This document shows, piece by piece, positions 17,071 through 25,973 of a stretch of 34,545 bases of DNA (position 1 is its first letter; every line of letters begins with the position of its first letter). The stretch is from Candidatus Thorarchaeota archaeon (GTDB lineage Archaea > Asgardarchaeota > Thorarchaeia > Thorarchaeales > Thorarchaeaceae), in NCBI GenBank assembly GCA_016840825.1, contig JAEORN010000024.1, positions 1 to 34,545 of the forward strand, written 5' to 3'. The notes below the pieces were generated by a model. The model saw nothing but the letters and a program-made list of their open reading frames with translations, had not been told where the DNA came from and searched no databases. A program made the position numbers and the translations under genes.

Positions 17071-17988
17071 CTATCCTAAAATGCGTCGTCTATTAACAAA
17101 GTCAATAAGCTCAAAGACCTCCTTGTATCTTGAGCCATGTTCTCCCTCGAGCACCTCTATCAGTGTAAGATATCCACGTAAAAGCGGACCAAGAATCTCC
17201 TTGGCAATCGGATGCATCGTTATGGTCCTCTCTACAATACTCGGGATTCTTTCTTCATAGGGAGTTTGAAATGTCGTGAAGAGCATATCCTCATTCATAA
17301 TCTTCGAGAGCATTTCAGGGGACAGATTAGGATCCTTCTCAAGTATCTGGAATAGGAGATTCAATAATCTGCGGCGAGGGATTATACTCTCATCACTCTC
17401 TATCACAATATGACTAGCAATAGAGGCTATGGAATCGAGTAAATGTGGATTGTTGAAACTGACACATAGAACGCGCTCATCTGATGTCCACACATAGAAG
17501 TCCCTGTCAGCAAAATGAGTTTCCATGGGTTGAGGGATGTCATTATAGATACGCCAAGCTTCTTCTACTCGATCGAGTATGAGCGTAGCGATCTCAGAGG
17601 CATTCATACGACTTGGGCAGACAATATCTACGACCCATCTCTGATTTCTGCTGATAAGAAGTGCAAGCCCAATTCCGTTCGTTGGTTCACCAGATGTATC
17701 ATCCTCATGGTAGACCCAATATCTTCTCTCTGTTGTCGGATCAAGGGTGTGTAGGGGTTCTGAATAGGCATCTCGGTGCCCTCTGAATAAACCCATATGG
17801 TCAACTACAACGGAGTTGTAATGACGCTCTCTCTCATCATCATGAGAAACTCGGTAGGTAGTTAGCTTCATACCAAAGAAGTCTTCATGCTCGGTCTTGG
17901 AGATGAATGTCTTCTCATCCGTGATATCAAAGGATATAGCTTTGCCGCATACCTTGCATATGAATTCGGTTGCTGTCAATAATGTCAT
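17071..17988 (-). CDS. Unknown protein with N-terminal Cys pair, GTPase-operon partner
   Basis: I do not recognise this 305-residue protein. An early CKVCGK knuckle (half of a zinc ribbon) is followed by an alpha/beta domain with a repeated aromatic pattern (RRYWVYHEDD, GIGLALLISRNQRWVVDIV), then a helical C-terminal half (RRRLLNLLFQILEKDPNLSPEMLSKIMNEDM). No signal peptide or membrane segment is visible. I chose ATG 17988, 20 bases after the GTPase stop; a GTG at 18039 would overlap that gene by 31 bases. Its tight linkage to the GTPase suggests an effector, regulator or target, which is inference. Confidence 0.6.
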   Translation of the reverse strand: MTLLTATEFICKVCGKAISFDITDEKTFISKTEHEDFFGMKLTTYRVSHDDERERHYNSVVVDHMGLFRGHRDAYSEPLHTLDPTTERRYWVYHEDDTSGEPTNGIGLALLISRNQRWVVDIVCPSRMNASEIATLILDRVEEAWRIYNDIPQPMETHFADRDFYVWTSDERVLCVSFNNPHLLDSIASIASHIVIESDESIIPRRRLLNLLFQILEKDPNLSPEMLSKIMNEDMLFTTFQTPYEERIPSIVERTITMHPIAKEILGPLLRGYLTLIEVLEGEHGSRYKEVFELIDFVNRRRILG

Positions 17989-18008
17989 TGAATATTCGTT
18001 CTCCTGCT

Positions 18009-18629
18009 TCAGTCTTGATGTGTAGTTCCAATAAGCCACTGCTGTAGCTCGTCCAGCCCCTCACCATTCCTACAGCTGACCTGAAAGGAGGCAACAATCA
18101 TTGGCTCTGATTCTACGAATTGATCAACTAGACCTTTGTCAATGCAGGAATCAAGGTCGCATTTGTTCATGATCAACACAAATTGCAGAGATTGCTTCAT
18201 GCTATGTTGAGTTTTGATAATTGAAACCCAATCCTTAAGGTCAAGCAATGATTGAAGATTGTCTGCTGAGAACATCAGCATCACATACTCTACACTGCCG
18301 AGTGCAAGATTGCTAAAGTCACGCAACGCATGAATTGGCAAGTCAAGCTGTCCTGCAACATCTACCATCAGGAAGATACCTCTGGACCCTGTTCCTCCAA
18401 TCCGTTCAACACTAATCGTCTCAATGTTGAGGAATGGTGTCCGATGATACTCCTGTGAGAGATTGGTTATCTCAAGAGGTCTGTTGTCCTTGAGTACCTG
18501 CAATAGGGTCGTCTTCCCCACGGCACCAGAACCAGCAACTAGTATCTTTGTCACTCCAGCTCGTCGTTGCCCTGTGGAAGCGCTCTTTGTTTGGTCCTTT
18601 AGATGAGGCGTATTCATGGAGTTCGTCAT
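18009..18629 (-). CDS. Ras/Arf-like small GTPase
   Basis: A 206-residue protein with all G motifs. The P-loop is GSGAVGKT (33-40), followed by TT; G3 is DVAGQ (90-94); G4 is NKCD (155-158); G5 is SCR (185-187). The switch region contains a Thr in EYHRTPFLN that may serve as G2. The Gln after DVAG matches the catalytic Gln of Ras, Rab and Arf proteins. There is no C-terminal prenylation Cys or N-terminal myristoylation site, so membrane attachment, if any, needs a partner. Such GTPases are greatly expanded in Asgard archaea. AGGAC precedes the ATG by 6 bases. Confidence 0.85.
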   Translation of the reverse strand: MTNSMNTPHLKDQTKSASTGQRRAGVTKILVAGSGAVGKTTLLQVLKDNRPLEITNLSQEYHRTPFLNIETISVERIGGTGSRGIFLMVDVAGQLDLPIHALRDFSNLALGSVEYVMLMFSADNLQSLLDLKDWVSIIKTQHSMKQSLQFVLIMNKCDLDSCIDKGLVDQFVESEPMIVASFQVSCRNGEGLDELQQWLIGTTHQD

Positions 18630-18930
18630 TGTGTAGTCCTCGCTAAGTCGCGCCCTTCAGAATTCGGATGGTCGTGCTATGGTATACTTGTAAAAATCAT
18701 TAATAATAGATTGCGTTTTCTACCAAGCCTCTATTTCGCATCTACTTGGCATTTATGACGTTCTCTGAAAGGGAAGGTGGTCGTTGAAGCAATGAATGAC
18801 TAGTCCTTCCACAAATACGCGGGCATTGTGATAGAATAACTTAACAAACGGTCAGTGTCCATGAAATAGAACGTGTTTCTGGGAATTGTACAAAAAATAG
18901 AATCTAATCACTTTGTGAAAATAGGATAGT
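18630..18930. other. Divergent intergenic region between GTPase operon and surface protein
   Basis: No gene is seen in these 301 bases. On the minus strand TCTATTATTAATG around 18697-18708 is a plausible TATA region for the GTPase operon. On the plus strand an A-rich CAAAAAATAG (18891-18900) lies about 33 bases before the ATG at 18931. No strong repeat or RNA structure is visible. Confidence 0.4.
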
Positions 18931-19548
18931 ATGAAAAAACTAGAAATCGTAATAGGACTGCTCTTGATTATTGCTTTGCCATTGATCTCAAGCTCCCAAA
19001 GTGGTCAGAGAATGTTGAATGGGCGATTCGTAGCATCTTATGAGAACGAAGGCGGCCCAATCATAGAGTGGTGGGACACTAATGAAACCGTGGTGATTGC
19101 CTGGGATGGTGCATATATTGGCCAGACGGTAGAAGTGTGTGATTACACAGCTTGGATAAACGATACTGATGGTGTTTCATCAGTTATTTTTCGATACCAA
19201 TGGATGGGGGAGTCTGGGTGGATGAATCGATCTGCTATTAGAATTACAGGAAATAGTACTAATGGGCAATTCCGGGGGAATCTAACATATGCAGTCTGGT
19301 GGAACTACACTAGTGGATATCCTGAAACGGAAGGGAGTGGTGGTAACTTCTACTTCAAGATATGGGCGAACGACACTCTTGGGAACTGGTCCGAAACGTC
19401 TGCAATGGAATATACTGGGGGATACATGATAGTTAGCCCGCCTCTAGATTACATCCCATGGTCGGATCAGTTGGTTCTCACTATAGCAAGCGGGGGCATC
19501 ATTCTCGTGGTAATTCTTCTTCTTGTTCTCTTCAAGAGAAGAATGTGA
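18931..19548 (+). CDS. Secreted protein with C-terminal membrane anchor, Ig-like appearance
   Basis: A 205-residue protein with signal peptide (EIVIGLLLIIALPLISSS), an extracellular domain rich in Trp, Tyr and N-x-S/T sites (NRSAIRI, NLTYAVWWNYTSG, NDTLGNWSET), and one C-terminal helix (VLTIASGGIILVVILLLVLF) ending in KRRM. The strand pattern (TVVIAWDGAYIGQTVEV, VSSVIFRYQW, FYFKIWANDTLGNWS) resembles an Ig/fibronectin-type fold, as seen in many archaeal surface proteins. Function unknown. AGGAT precedes the ATG. Confidence 0.65.
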   Translation: MKKLEIVIGLLLIIALPLISSSQSGQRMLNGRFVASYENEGGPIIEWWDTNETVVIAWDGAYIGQTVEVCDYTAWINDTDGVSSVIFRYQWMGESGWMNRSAIRITGNSTNGQFRGNLTYAVWWNYTSGYPETEGSGGNFYFKIWANDTLGNWSETSAMEYTGGYMIVSPPLDYIPWSDQLVLTIASGGIILVVILLLVLFKRRM

Positions 19549-19566
19549 GAATATAGTCAAAGACGA

Positions 19567-19713
19567 ATGTTCAAATCTCAGGATGCTCTCGTACCTCGCC
19601 AAGTTTCGAGAGACAATATCACCTTCAAAATCTTTCTGGCGATAGCAATTGTTATCATCTATGGGTATAGGGGAGTGAAACGAGATGGAGTTGTTTCAAG
19701 AGCGGAGGACTAG
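19567..19713 (+). CDS. Small 48-residue single-helix membrane ORF
   Basis: An ATG at 19567 opens a 48-codon frame ending at TAG 19711-19713. It encodes a basic/polar N-terminus, one hydrophobic helix (FKIFLAIAIVIIYGY) and a charged tail (RGVKRDG). The stop lies 3 bases before the TTG of the CPBP gene, and the GGAGG used by that TTG lies inside this ORF's end, which suggests translational coupling. There is no strong ribosome site of its own. It could instead be leader sequence that happens to be open. Confidence 0.4.
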   Translation: MFKSQDALVPRQVSRDNITFKIFLAIAIVIIYGYRGVKRDGVVSRAED

Positions 19714-19716
19714 AGA

Positions 19717-20643
19717 TTGAAAGATGAGGAAACATTAGATGAGAATGAAGGTCAAAAACCCCTTATACAGAAAGTTGTAGCCCTAGTAGAGGTCGTTGTT
19801 GTACGACATATCATCTATGCGTTCATCGCAATAGGACTACTAATCCTAATCTATGGAACGATGAATCCCGACCCATTCCCACTTGAGGCGTCATATGTAG
19901 TGGGTTCACTTTGGTTTATTATCCCAGCTCTCATGATATTTGGATTGAGGAGAGATGCGGCAGGCTATGGACTGACAGCGAAGAAAGGTGCAGAAAGCAT
20001 AGACCTTGCGTTCAATGCGTTCCCATTCTTCATTCTTACATTCATAGGATACATTAGTCTTATGATTCTTGGATGGTCGTTCTTGGAACCAATTGGTGCT
20101 TTAGTTATGACAGGCATCTTTCTTCTGTCAACCCTTCTTATTGTCAGACTCATTTCAAAGAAATATCAAGATTTCAAAGAGATGCAGATTCCTAAAACTA
20201 AGCATAGGAACAATCTGATTGGTTTGGTAATGCTTCTTATGTTCCCAATCCTCCTCGGTCTTGCCTTAGGAAGACTCTCTATTGCAGTGATATCTACAGT
20301 TGTCTGGCAGTTCGTGTTCTCAGGTTTTGGAGAGGAACTGTTCTTCCGAGGGTACATTCAGTCAAGATTGAACCACGCGTTTGGACGCCCCTATGAATGG
20401 AAAGGCATCCAATTTGGACTCGGTCTGTTCTTTGCAGCGGGATTGTTCGCAATTAGTCATATGGTCAACACGGCATCCATCCTAACTGGTGATTTCACCA
20501 TCAACTGGTGGTACGGGACATTCACCTTCGTTGGAGGAATACTATTCGGGTTATTGCGAGAGAAGACCAGATCAATTGTGGCTCCTGGAACACTTCATGG
20601 ACTGGAAGCGATTGGTGAGGGAATCGGAGCAATCATTGCATGA
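19717..20643 (+). CDS. CPBP-family intramembrane metalloprotease (CAAX protease/Abi)
   Basis: A 308-residue polytopic membrane protein. The active-site signature is GFGEELFFRGYI (Glu206, Glu207, Arg211), followed by the His of FAISHMVN and a final LHG near the C-terminus, as in Rce1/CPBP intramembrane proteases. Roughly seven to eight hydrophobic segments are visible. The TTG start is supported by GGAGG at 19704-19708, 8 bases upstream; the first 30 residues are charged and cytosolic. The archaeal substrate is unknown. Confidence 0.85.
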   Translation: MKDEETLDENEGQKPLIQKVVALVEVVVVRHIIYAFIAIGLLILIYGTMNPDPFPLEASYVVGSLWFIIPALMIFGLRRDAAGYGLTAKKGAESIDLAFNAFPFFILTFIGYISLMILGWSFLEPIGALVMTGIFLLSTLLIVRLISKKYQDFKEMQIPKTKHRNNLIGLVMLLMFPILLGLALGRLSIAVISTVVWQFVFSGFGEELFFRGYIQSRLNHAFGRPYEWKGIQFGLGLFFAAGLFAISHMVNTASILTGDFTINWWYGTFTFVGGILFGLLREKTRSIVAPGTLHGLEAIGEGIGAIIA

Positions 20644-20697
20644 CCGAGATAAGGTCACTCAGTTCTAACATATCGGTAAGCAAATGAATATTGGACA

Positions 20698-21216
20698 TCA
20701 TGGTCTCAGGTCATTTGCTTCTGACATATGCTGCTGACAAATCCTCCAATCACCTTGTCGTTTCTCAAGAACACCGGTCCAGCGAATATCCTTCGCGCCC
20801 CACGGAACTCCATTGAACTCCCCTTCATCATCTACGAATGCCGAGAACCAAGCTACATCACCACTCCTGGAGATAGTAATTCGTAGGTTTCTTATCTCGA
20901 ATCCGGAAGCTTTGTTTCGGGGATCCATCCAACCATCCAGAACTCCTTCGAACTGCTTCCACCCTAAAACAGTGCTCTTCGAGTCAGGAAAATAGGAAAA
21001 GAAGTCCTCATCGTTTGAGAAGACACTGACAAAGAGATCTCTATTCTTTGTAAGAGCCCAGCCGAAGGCATCATGGAGAACTTTTCGAATCACTTGCTCC
21101 TCATTCGATTCGTTAGATCCTGTCAATATTGCTCGGAGGATGACGTCCACTTGAGAAGAATAAGGCTTCTTATCGACGTAGGAGTCAGTTAGATATGTGA
21201 AATAGTGATAACACAT
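20698..21216 (-). CDS. SnoaL/NTF2-like protein
   Basis: A 172-residue protein. EEQVIRKVLHDAFGWALTKNRDLFVSVFS, then GWKQFEGVLDGW, ISRSGDVAWFSAFVDD, WTGVLEKRQGDWRICQQHMS is the pattern of SnoaL_3-type NTF2-fold proteins, usually cytosolic with a conical pocket binding a small molecule. About 25 extra residues precede the fold. The role is unknown. GGAG lies 4 bases before the ATG. It diverges from the Mg2+-ATPase gene with 53 bases between starts. Confidence 0.75.
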   Translation of the reverse strand: MCYHYFTYLTDSYVDKKPYSSQVDVILRAILTGSNESNEEQVIRKVLHDAFGWALTKNRDLFVSVFSNDEDFFSYFPDSKSTVLGWKQFEGVLDGWMDPRNKASGFEIRNLRITISRSGDVAWFSAFVDDEGEFNGVPWGAKDIRWTGVLEKRQGDWRICQQHMSEANDLRP

Positions 21217-21269
21217 CTGCTCCGCTAGACTGATAGGGGAGTTAGTGGGAGGAGTAAGGCGAGTCTATC

Positions 21270-23786
21270 TTGAGTGATGTACAATCCTATTGGTCAATGG
21301 ATGAGAAGGAGGCTCTTGAATCCCTAAGATCGAGGGCATCAGGATTATCGAGTGAAGAGGCAAATGAACGGCTTGAGGAGTATGGTCCGAACTCATTCTC
21401 CACGAAGAGAGAAGCTGGTTGCATCACGAATTTCCTGTCACAGTTCAAAAGTCCAATCACAATCATCCTTCTCTTCTCGGCCATTCTAGCATTTGCACTC
21501 AGTGATAGCTTTGATGGTTTGATAATAATTGTAATCGTAATCTCTAGTAGCATTTTAGGCTTCTATCAAGAACATATGGCATCGAATGCAGTGAAGGAAC
21601 TTCTCTCAATGGTAGAGGTGAAGGCAACTGTAGTTCGAGATGGTATAAGAACTGATATTCCTATCGATATGATAGTACCCGGAGATATCATTATTCTTTC
21701 TGCAGGGGATATCATTCCTGCAGATTCTCGAATATTGGAATCAGATGACTTGTTCGTCAATGAGGCGTCCCTAACTGGAGAAACCTTTCCTGCCGAGAAG
21801 CAACCGGGAATTTCTGAAACTGACAGCTCACTTACCCAAAGAGCCAACATGCTCTTCATGGGAACATACGTTTCCTCCGGTTCTGGAAAAGCATTGGTCG
21901 TGCAGACCGGAAGCAACACAGAATTTGGAAAGATCGCTCACAAACTCTCAATCAGGCCTCCTGCAACGGACTTTGAAATAGGGATTCGGAGGTTTGGATA
22001 TCTCCTAATGGAGATGACCTCGATTTTCATGATCGGAATCTTTGCCTTCAATGTATTCCTTCAGAGACCTGTCCTTGACTCATTGCTGTTCTCACTAGCT
22101 CTAGCTGTCGGTATAACACCACAGCTTCTTCCAACGATTGTTAGCGTGAATCTATCGATGGGTGCTAAGGTCATGGCTCAGAAGAAGGTCATAGTAAAGA
22201 AACTGAATGCGATTGAAGACTTTGGAACAATGAATATCCTGTGTACCGATAAGACAGGTACCATTACTGAAGGTGTGATGGAAATCCATGCAAGCATAGA
22301 TATCGAGGGCAAGAATGACGAGCATATTCTGACTTATGCCTTTCTCAACGCCTCCTTCCAAGCAGGCTATAGGAACCCTATAGACCAAGCAATCATAGGA
22401 AAATATACCACTCCACTTTCCTCAAAGTACGAGAAGGTTGATGAGATCCCCTATGATTTCATCCGTAAGCGATTATCCGTCTTCTTGAAGGAGGATGACC
22501 AGTATATCCTGATTACTAAAGGAGCGGTATCTTCTGTTTTGGAATGCTGTAGCAAAGTCCTCGTAGATTCGAAAGAAACGGACATCAGTGGTTTTCTGAA
22601 GAGAATCAATACAACATACGAGAGTAATAGTAGGCTGGGATTTAGAGCCATTGCAGTAGCATACAGGATTCAGGCACATCTTGAGCAAATCAACTACGAT
22701 TCAGAACGTGATTTGATTTTTGCGGGATTCCTTCTTTTTAGTGATCCACCAAAACAGAATATCTCTGAAACATTATCGACTCTCAAAGAACTAGGAATTC
22801 ATGTGAAGATTATCACGGGAGACAACAAACTAGTCGCATCTCAAATAGGTCAACAGATAGGTATCAAGCACCCTGTGATAATCACAGGGACAGACCTTAG
22901 AAAAACCAGTGATGATGCCCTGCTAATCAAAGCGAGTAGTGTAGATATCTTCGCAGAGGTCGAACCAAATCAAAAAGAAAGGATTGTTAACGCTCTCAAG
23001 AAAGGTGGTAATGTCGTTGGATATATGGGAGATGGAATCAATGACGCACCAGCTCTGCATGCAGCAGATGTTAGCATCTCAGTGGATACAGCTGCTGATG
23101 TTGCAAAGGAGGCTGCTGAGTTCGTCCTCTTAGAGAAGGATTTGAACGTGCTCATCGAGGGAGTCAAGACAGGAAGGCAGACCTTCGCGAACACGATAAA
23201 GTACATCATGACTACCATGAGTGCGAATTTCGGAAATATGTTCAGCATGGCAGGAGCGTCACTCCTCTTACCGTTCCTCCCATTGCTCCCGAAGCAAATC
23301 CTAGGTATCAATTTTATGACTGACTTTCCAGGGATGACCATCGCTACTGACAATGTTGACGAAGAGCTTATCCATTCACCTCGCAAGTGGGACCTGAAGT
23401 ACATTGTGCGATTCATGGTAGTATTTGGTTTCCTAAGTACAATCTTCGACTACATTTCCTTTGGTGTTCTCTTGTATATCGGTTCCTCACAGCCAGATGT
23501 CTTCAGGACAGGGTGGTTCATTCTCTCGATCATCACTGAGGTCCTAGTCATGTTTGTCATTCGTACACGACGACCGTTCTATAGAAGCAGACCAAGTAGA
23601 TCGCTACTGTGGTCTAGTATTCTGGTATTGATTATCGCGCTTGTGATACCCTATACATTCCTTGCGGAGATATTATCCATAGAACCACTTTCATTGATAC
23701 TCATGGGAATCCTGTCAGTGATTGTTGTTGCATATCTGGTACTCAATGAGGTTGCGAAGAGATTCTTCTACCAGCACATCGAATAG
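21270..23786 (+). CDS. mgtA: Mg2+-transporting P-type ATPase (P3B, MgtA/MgtB-like)
   Basis: An 838-residue membrane pump. The actuator loop has TGE at 169-171 (EASLTGETFPAEK). The phosphorylated Asp327 is in CTDKTGT. The hinge motif is MGDGINDAPAL. Membrane helices are visible at about 60-100, 240-300 and in the last ~180 residues. The segment NFMTDFPGMTIATDNVD near the end is typical of MgtA/MgtB rather than Ca2+ or heavy-metal pumps, so Mg2+ uptake is the best call. Translation appears to start at TTG 21270; ATG 21297 is an alternative. Confidence 0.9.
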   Translation: MSDVQSYWSMDEKEALESLRSRASGLSSEEANERLEEYGPNSFSTKREAGCITNFLSQFKSPITIILLFSAILAFALSDSFDGLIIIVIVISSSILGFYQEHMASNAVKELLSMVEVKATVVRDGIRTDIPIDMIVPGDIIILSAGDIIPADSRILESDDLFVNEASLTGETFPAEKQPGISETDSSLTQRANMLFMGTYVSSGSGKALVVQTGSNTEFGKIAHKLSIRPPATDFEIGIRRFGYLLMEMTSIFMIGIFAFNVFLQRPVLDSLLFSLALAVGITPQLLPTIVSVNLSMGAKVMAQKKVIVKKLNAIEDFGTMNILCTDKTGTITEGVMEIHASIDIEGKNDEHILTYAFLNASFQAGYRNPIDQAIIGKYTTPLSSKYEKVDEIPYDFIRKRLSVFLKEDDQYILITKGAVSSVLECCSKVLVDSKETDISGFLKRINTTYESNSRLGFRAIAVAYRIQAHLEQINYDSERDLIFAGFLLFSDPPKQNISETLSTLKELGIHVKIITGDNKLVASQIGQQIGIKHPVIITGTDLRKTSDDALLIKASSVDIFAEVEPNQKERIVNALKKGGNVVGYMGDGINDAPALHAADVSISVDTAADVAKEAAEFVLLEKDLNVLIEGVKTGRQTFANTIKYIMTTMSANFGNMFSMAGASLLLPFLPLLPKQILGINFMTDFPGMTIATDNVDEELIHSPRKWDLKYIVRFMVVFGFLSTIFDYISFGVLLYIGSSQPDVFRTGWFILSIITEVLVMFVIRTRRPFYRSRPSRSLLWSSILVLIIALVIPYTFLAEILSIEPLSLILMGILSVIVVAYLVLNEVAKRFFYQHIE

Positions 23787-23993
23787 AGCTGCTTGTCTAA
23801 ATAAGACTCCAACACGCTTGGCATAGATTTTATGCGGATGCTTCAGGATTGTGTTCACTTTAGTGGCTTGGTGGTTAGATAGTAAGAGGCGCGTTGTTGC
23901 AGATCGGGTTTGAAGTGATTTAGAAGGTAGTGCATCAAGCGTAATGACAAGAATCTGTTTGCCCATCATGGACAGTATAGCAAAAGCCTCCAT
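23715..23993 (-). CDS. Doubtful small ORF behind a TATA-like box
   Basis: A 92-codon frame on the minus strand whose end overlaps the 3' end of the ATPase gene by 72 bases. The protein is basic with no recognisable domain. The reason to list it is TCTTTATAGC (24021-24030, minus strand), about 32 bases before the ATG, which is right for a leaderless archaeal mRNA. It may equally be chance or a decayed gene. Confidence 0.25.
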   Translation of the reverse strand: MEAFAILSMMGKQILVITLDALPSKSLQTRSATTRLLLSNHQATKVNTILKHPHKIYAKRVGVLFRQAALFDVLVEESLRNLIEYQICNNNH

Positions 23994-24067
23994 GCGAACC
24001 CGTAAACATAGTACTTGCTAGCTATAAAGATGCTCAACTGTTTGAGAAAGGAACTTACATCAGTGCC

Positions 24068-24475
24068 TTAGGTCCCAGCTGGATCAGAGAAGTCCTCATC
24101 CCCTGATGATATGAGCTCCTCACTTGCTATTGCGTTCTCTATCAGCATAGCAGCAGACTCCTTATCCTCGACCTCGAAGATAATCTTCTTGTATCTCTCA
24201 TGGTCAAGCGATATCGTGATGCAGTTCTCTGGGTGATGCATCTCAAAGAACAGCCTTCCTTCCTTTGAGAGGAACAGGCCATCCTTAACGACATGAGGAA
24301 GGTCCGCACCGATCAACTTCATCGTCTTGAACTCATTCCAAGGGATTGTTTCAGTGGAAATAGAAACAATGTGCTTGAGGGGTATGTGGATGCTCCGTTT
24401 TATACTGAGAAACTCATCGATACCATGTAGTTCTAACACGAGGGCATCGCCCTCGATACGTACAGTTCCAGACAC
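24068..24475 (-). CDS. Small PH-like-fold protein
   Basis: A 135-residue protein starting at GTG; an upstream in-frame ATG is followed at once by a stop and is excluded. The sequence VRIEGDALVLELHGIDEFLSI, then IHIPLKHIVSI, GADLPHVVKDGLFL, RLFFEMHHPENCITISL, ERYKKIIFEVEDKESAAMLI matches a compact family of PH-like proteins common in bacteria and archaea, recognised by the order strand-IPL-HIV, GT/ADLPG, FxDVHDP and ERYxKLVVEVEDP. Function unknown. It diverges from the acyl-CoA dehydrogenase gene. Confidence 0.7.
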   Translation of the reverse strand: MSGTVRIEGDALVLELHGIDEFLSIKRSIHIPLKHIVSISTETIPWNEFKTMKLIGADLPHVVKDGLFLSKEGRLFFEMHHPENCITISLDHERYKKIIFEVEDKESAAMLIENAIASEELISSGDEDFSDPAGT

Positions 24476-24647
24476 CTTGGTTCACATGAGATAGAGGGCG
24501 AGTTCTTTAGATAAGGCTTGGTTTATAGCAGAGAACGGGTCCAGCTTTCCCATTCCTTTGGTTCATCCTCAGTCGAAGGAACTATAAGCAGGGCACTTTC
24601 CAAACAACCCCGCTGGCAAGACCTTAGCAGTCTAGAGGTTGTTTACG

Positions 24648-25889
24648 ATGCATTTTGAAGAGTCGGATGAAGAACGAATGTTCCGCGAGGCAGTGCGTGA
24701 GTTCGCTCAGAAATACGTCGCTCCCGAGTGGAAGAAGTATGATGAAGAGTCTCACGAGATTCCCAGGAGTCTCGTGAAGAAAATGGCAGAGCAGATGCTG
24801 TGGGCACCTACTGTGTCAGAGGAGAATGGTGGAGCCGGGCTCTCATGGGTAATGGCTTGTATTGCCGCAGAGGAACTTGCGAAGGCAGACCTCTCCATTG
24901 CGCTTCCAGTCATGTATCTCGTCGAGGCCTCATGGGCATTCATTTTCGACAGATACGGTACAGATGAGGCAAAGGCTGAGATCCTTCCAAAGGTCACTAG
25001 TGGAGATCTATTCTTTGGTATCGCTACTACCGAGCCTACTGGTGGATCAGACCTTGTCAACTCGACCAAGACCACTATCAAGCCAAAGGGTGATGGATAT
25101 GTCATCAATGGTGAGAAGGTGTATATCTCAGGAGTCAATGAGTCAGAGAAGTATGGTGGTGTCTACTGGACACTTGCTAAATCAGACCTGAAAGGCGACC
25201 ATAAGGCGTTCGACGCATTCATCCTTCCATTGAACATGGGTAACGGATTGAATCCGGGCATTACGACCACGCTCTTTGAGGACATGGGTCGAATGGGTGT
25301 CTCATGCGGTGGCTTCAATATCGAAGATGTCGAGATTCCCAAGCACTACTTGATCGGTGAACATGGCAAGGGCTTCTATCATGCCATGGAAGGCTTTAGC
25401 GCAGCCAGAGTGTTGATCGCTGCCACTTGTCTTGGTGCTGCACAGGCCTGCTTCGATATTGGTGTCGACTATGTCAAGCAACGCAAGCAGTTCGGTCGTC
25501 CGCTAGCAGCCTTTGAAGGAATTCAGTTCGAGGCTGTTGACTCATGGATGGCATTACAGGGAGATAGGCACTTGACCTATCACGCAGCTTGGATGATGGA
25601 CGAGGTATACGGTAAGGGCAACAAGGCTTACAACAAGCTCGACATTGCCAAGTACACCGCTGCAGCCAAGTACAAGGCACCTCACGATGCGCTTGATATC
25701 ATCACTCGTGCGATGACCTGGCATGGTGCGTTCGGCTACTCCAAGGAGTGTCCGCTCGAGGCTTCCTACAGAGGTGTTCGCTCATACACCGTTGGTGCTG
25801 AGGGTGGTAGCCATGTGCAGAAAATCGTTATGGCTAGGGAAATCTTCGGACCTGATTACTTGCCTTACAGACAAGAGAAGCAGATGTAG
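24648..25889 (+). CDS. Acyl-CoA dehydrogenase; its 3' end recurs downstream
   Basis: A 413-residue flavoenzyme that desaturates acyl-CoA thioesters. The N-terminal helical domain carries FREAVREFAQKYVAPEW; FGIATTEPTGGSD is the FAD/substrate loop; FSAARVLIAATCLGAAQ and QRKQFGRPLAAFEGIQF are the C-terminal helical signatures. The catalytic Glu is probably that in VGAEGGSHVQK, aligning with the YEGT Glu of MCAD. I chose ATG 24648 over TTG 24639. The last 22 codons (25824-25889) are the parent of at least five downstream copies. ACTATAAGC near 24583 may be the TATA box. The precise substrate is unknown. Confidence 0.9.
   Translation: MHFEESDEERMFREAVREFAQKYVAPEWKKYDEESHEIPRSLVKKMAEQMLWAPTVSEENGGAGLSWVMACIAAEELAKADLSIALPVMYLVEASWAFIFDRYGTDEAKAEILPKVTSGDLFFGIATTEPTGGSDLVNSTKTTIKPKGDGYVINGEKVYISGVNESEKYGGVYWTLAKSDLKGDHKAFDAFILPLNMGNGLNPGITTTLFEDMGRMGVSCGGFNIEDVEIPKHYLIGEHGKGFYHAMEGFSAARVLIAATCLGAAQACFDIGVDYVKQRKQFGRPLAAFEGIQFEAVDSWMALQGDRHLTYHAAWMMDEVYGKGNKAYNKLDIAKYTAAAKYKAPHDALDIITRAMTWHGAFGYSKECPLEASYRGVRSYTVGAEGGSHVQKIVMAREIFGPDYLPYRQEKQM
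25824..25889 (+). repeat. Repeat copy 0: 3' end of the acyl-CoA dehydrogenase gene
   Basis: The last 22 codons, ending REIFGPDYLPYRQEKQM and TAG, are the in-gene version of the dispersed repeat. Other copies start to resemble it exactly at the ATC codon at 25824 and share nothing upstream of it. Confidence 0.9.
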
Positions 25890-25904
25890 TTTCAAGTTTC
25901 AATC

Positions 25905-25925
25905 GAGAGAGGGTCTTCCTCTCTC
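25905..25925 (+). terminator. Terminator hairpin of the acyl-CoA dehydrogenase gene
   Basis: GAGAGAGG and CCTCTCTC form a perfect 8-bp stem with loop GTCTT, 15 bases after the stop and followed by a T-rich run. Hairpins at the same offset follow repeat copies 2, 4 and 5. Confidence 0.6.
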
Positions 25926-25973
25926 TTTCATTCTTTGGTCAGTTAGGAGATTCTAAGAATGCAGTTGAATAGG

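Noticed and set aside
19560..19600. A tRNA-like T-arm sequence (GTTCAAATC)
   Set aside because: No acceptor, D or anticodon stems can be placed around it; it lies inside the 48-residue ORF.
24430..24460. Palindrome GAGGGCATCGCCCTC
   Set aside because: It lies inside the conserved coding sequence of the PH-like gene and is explained by its codons.
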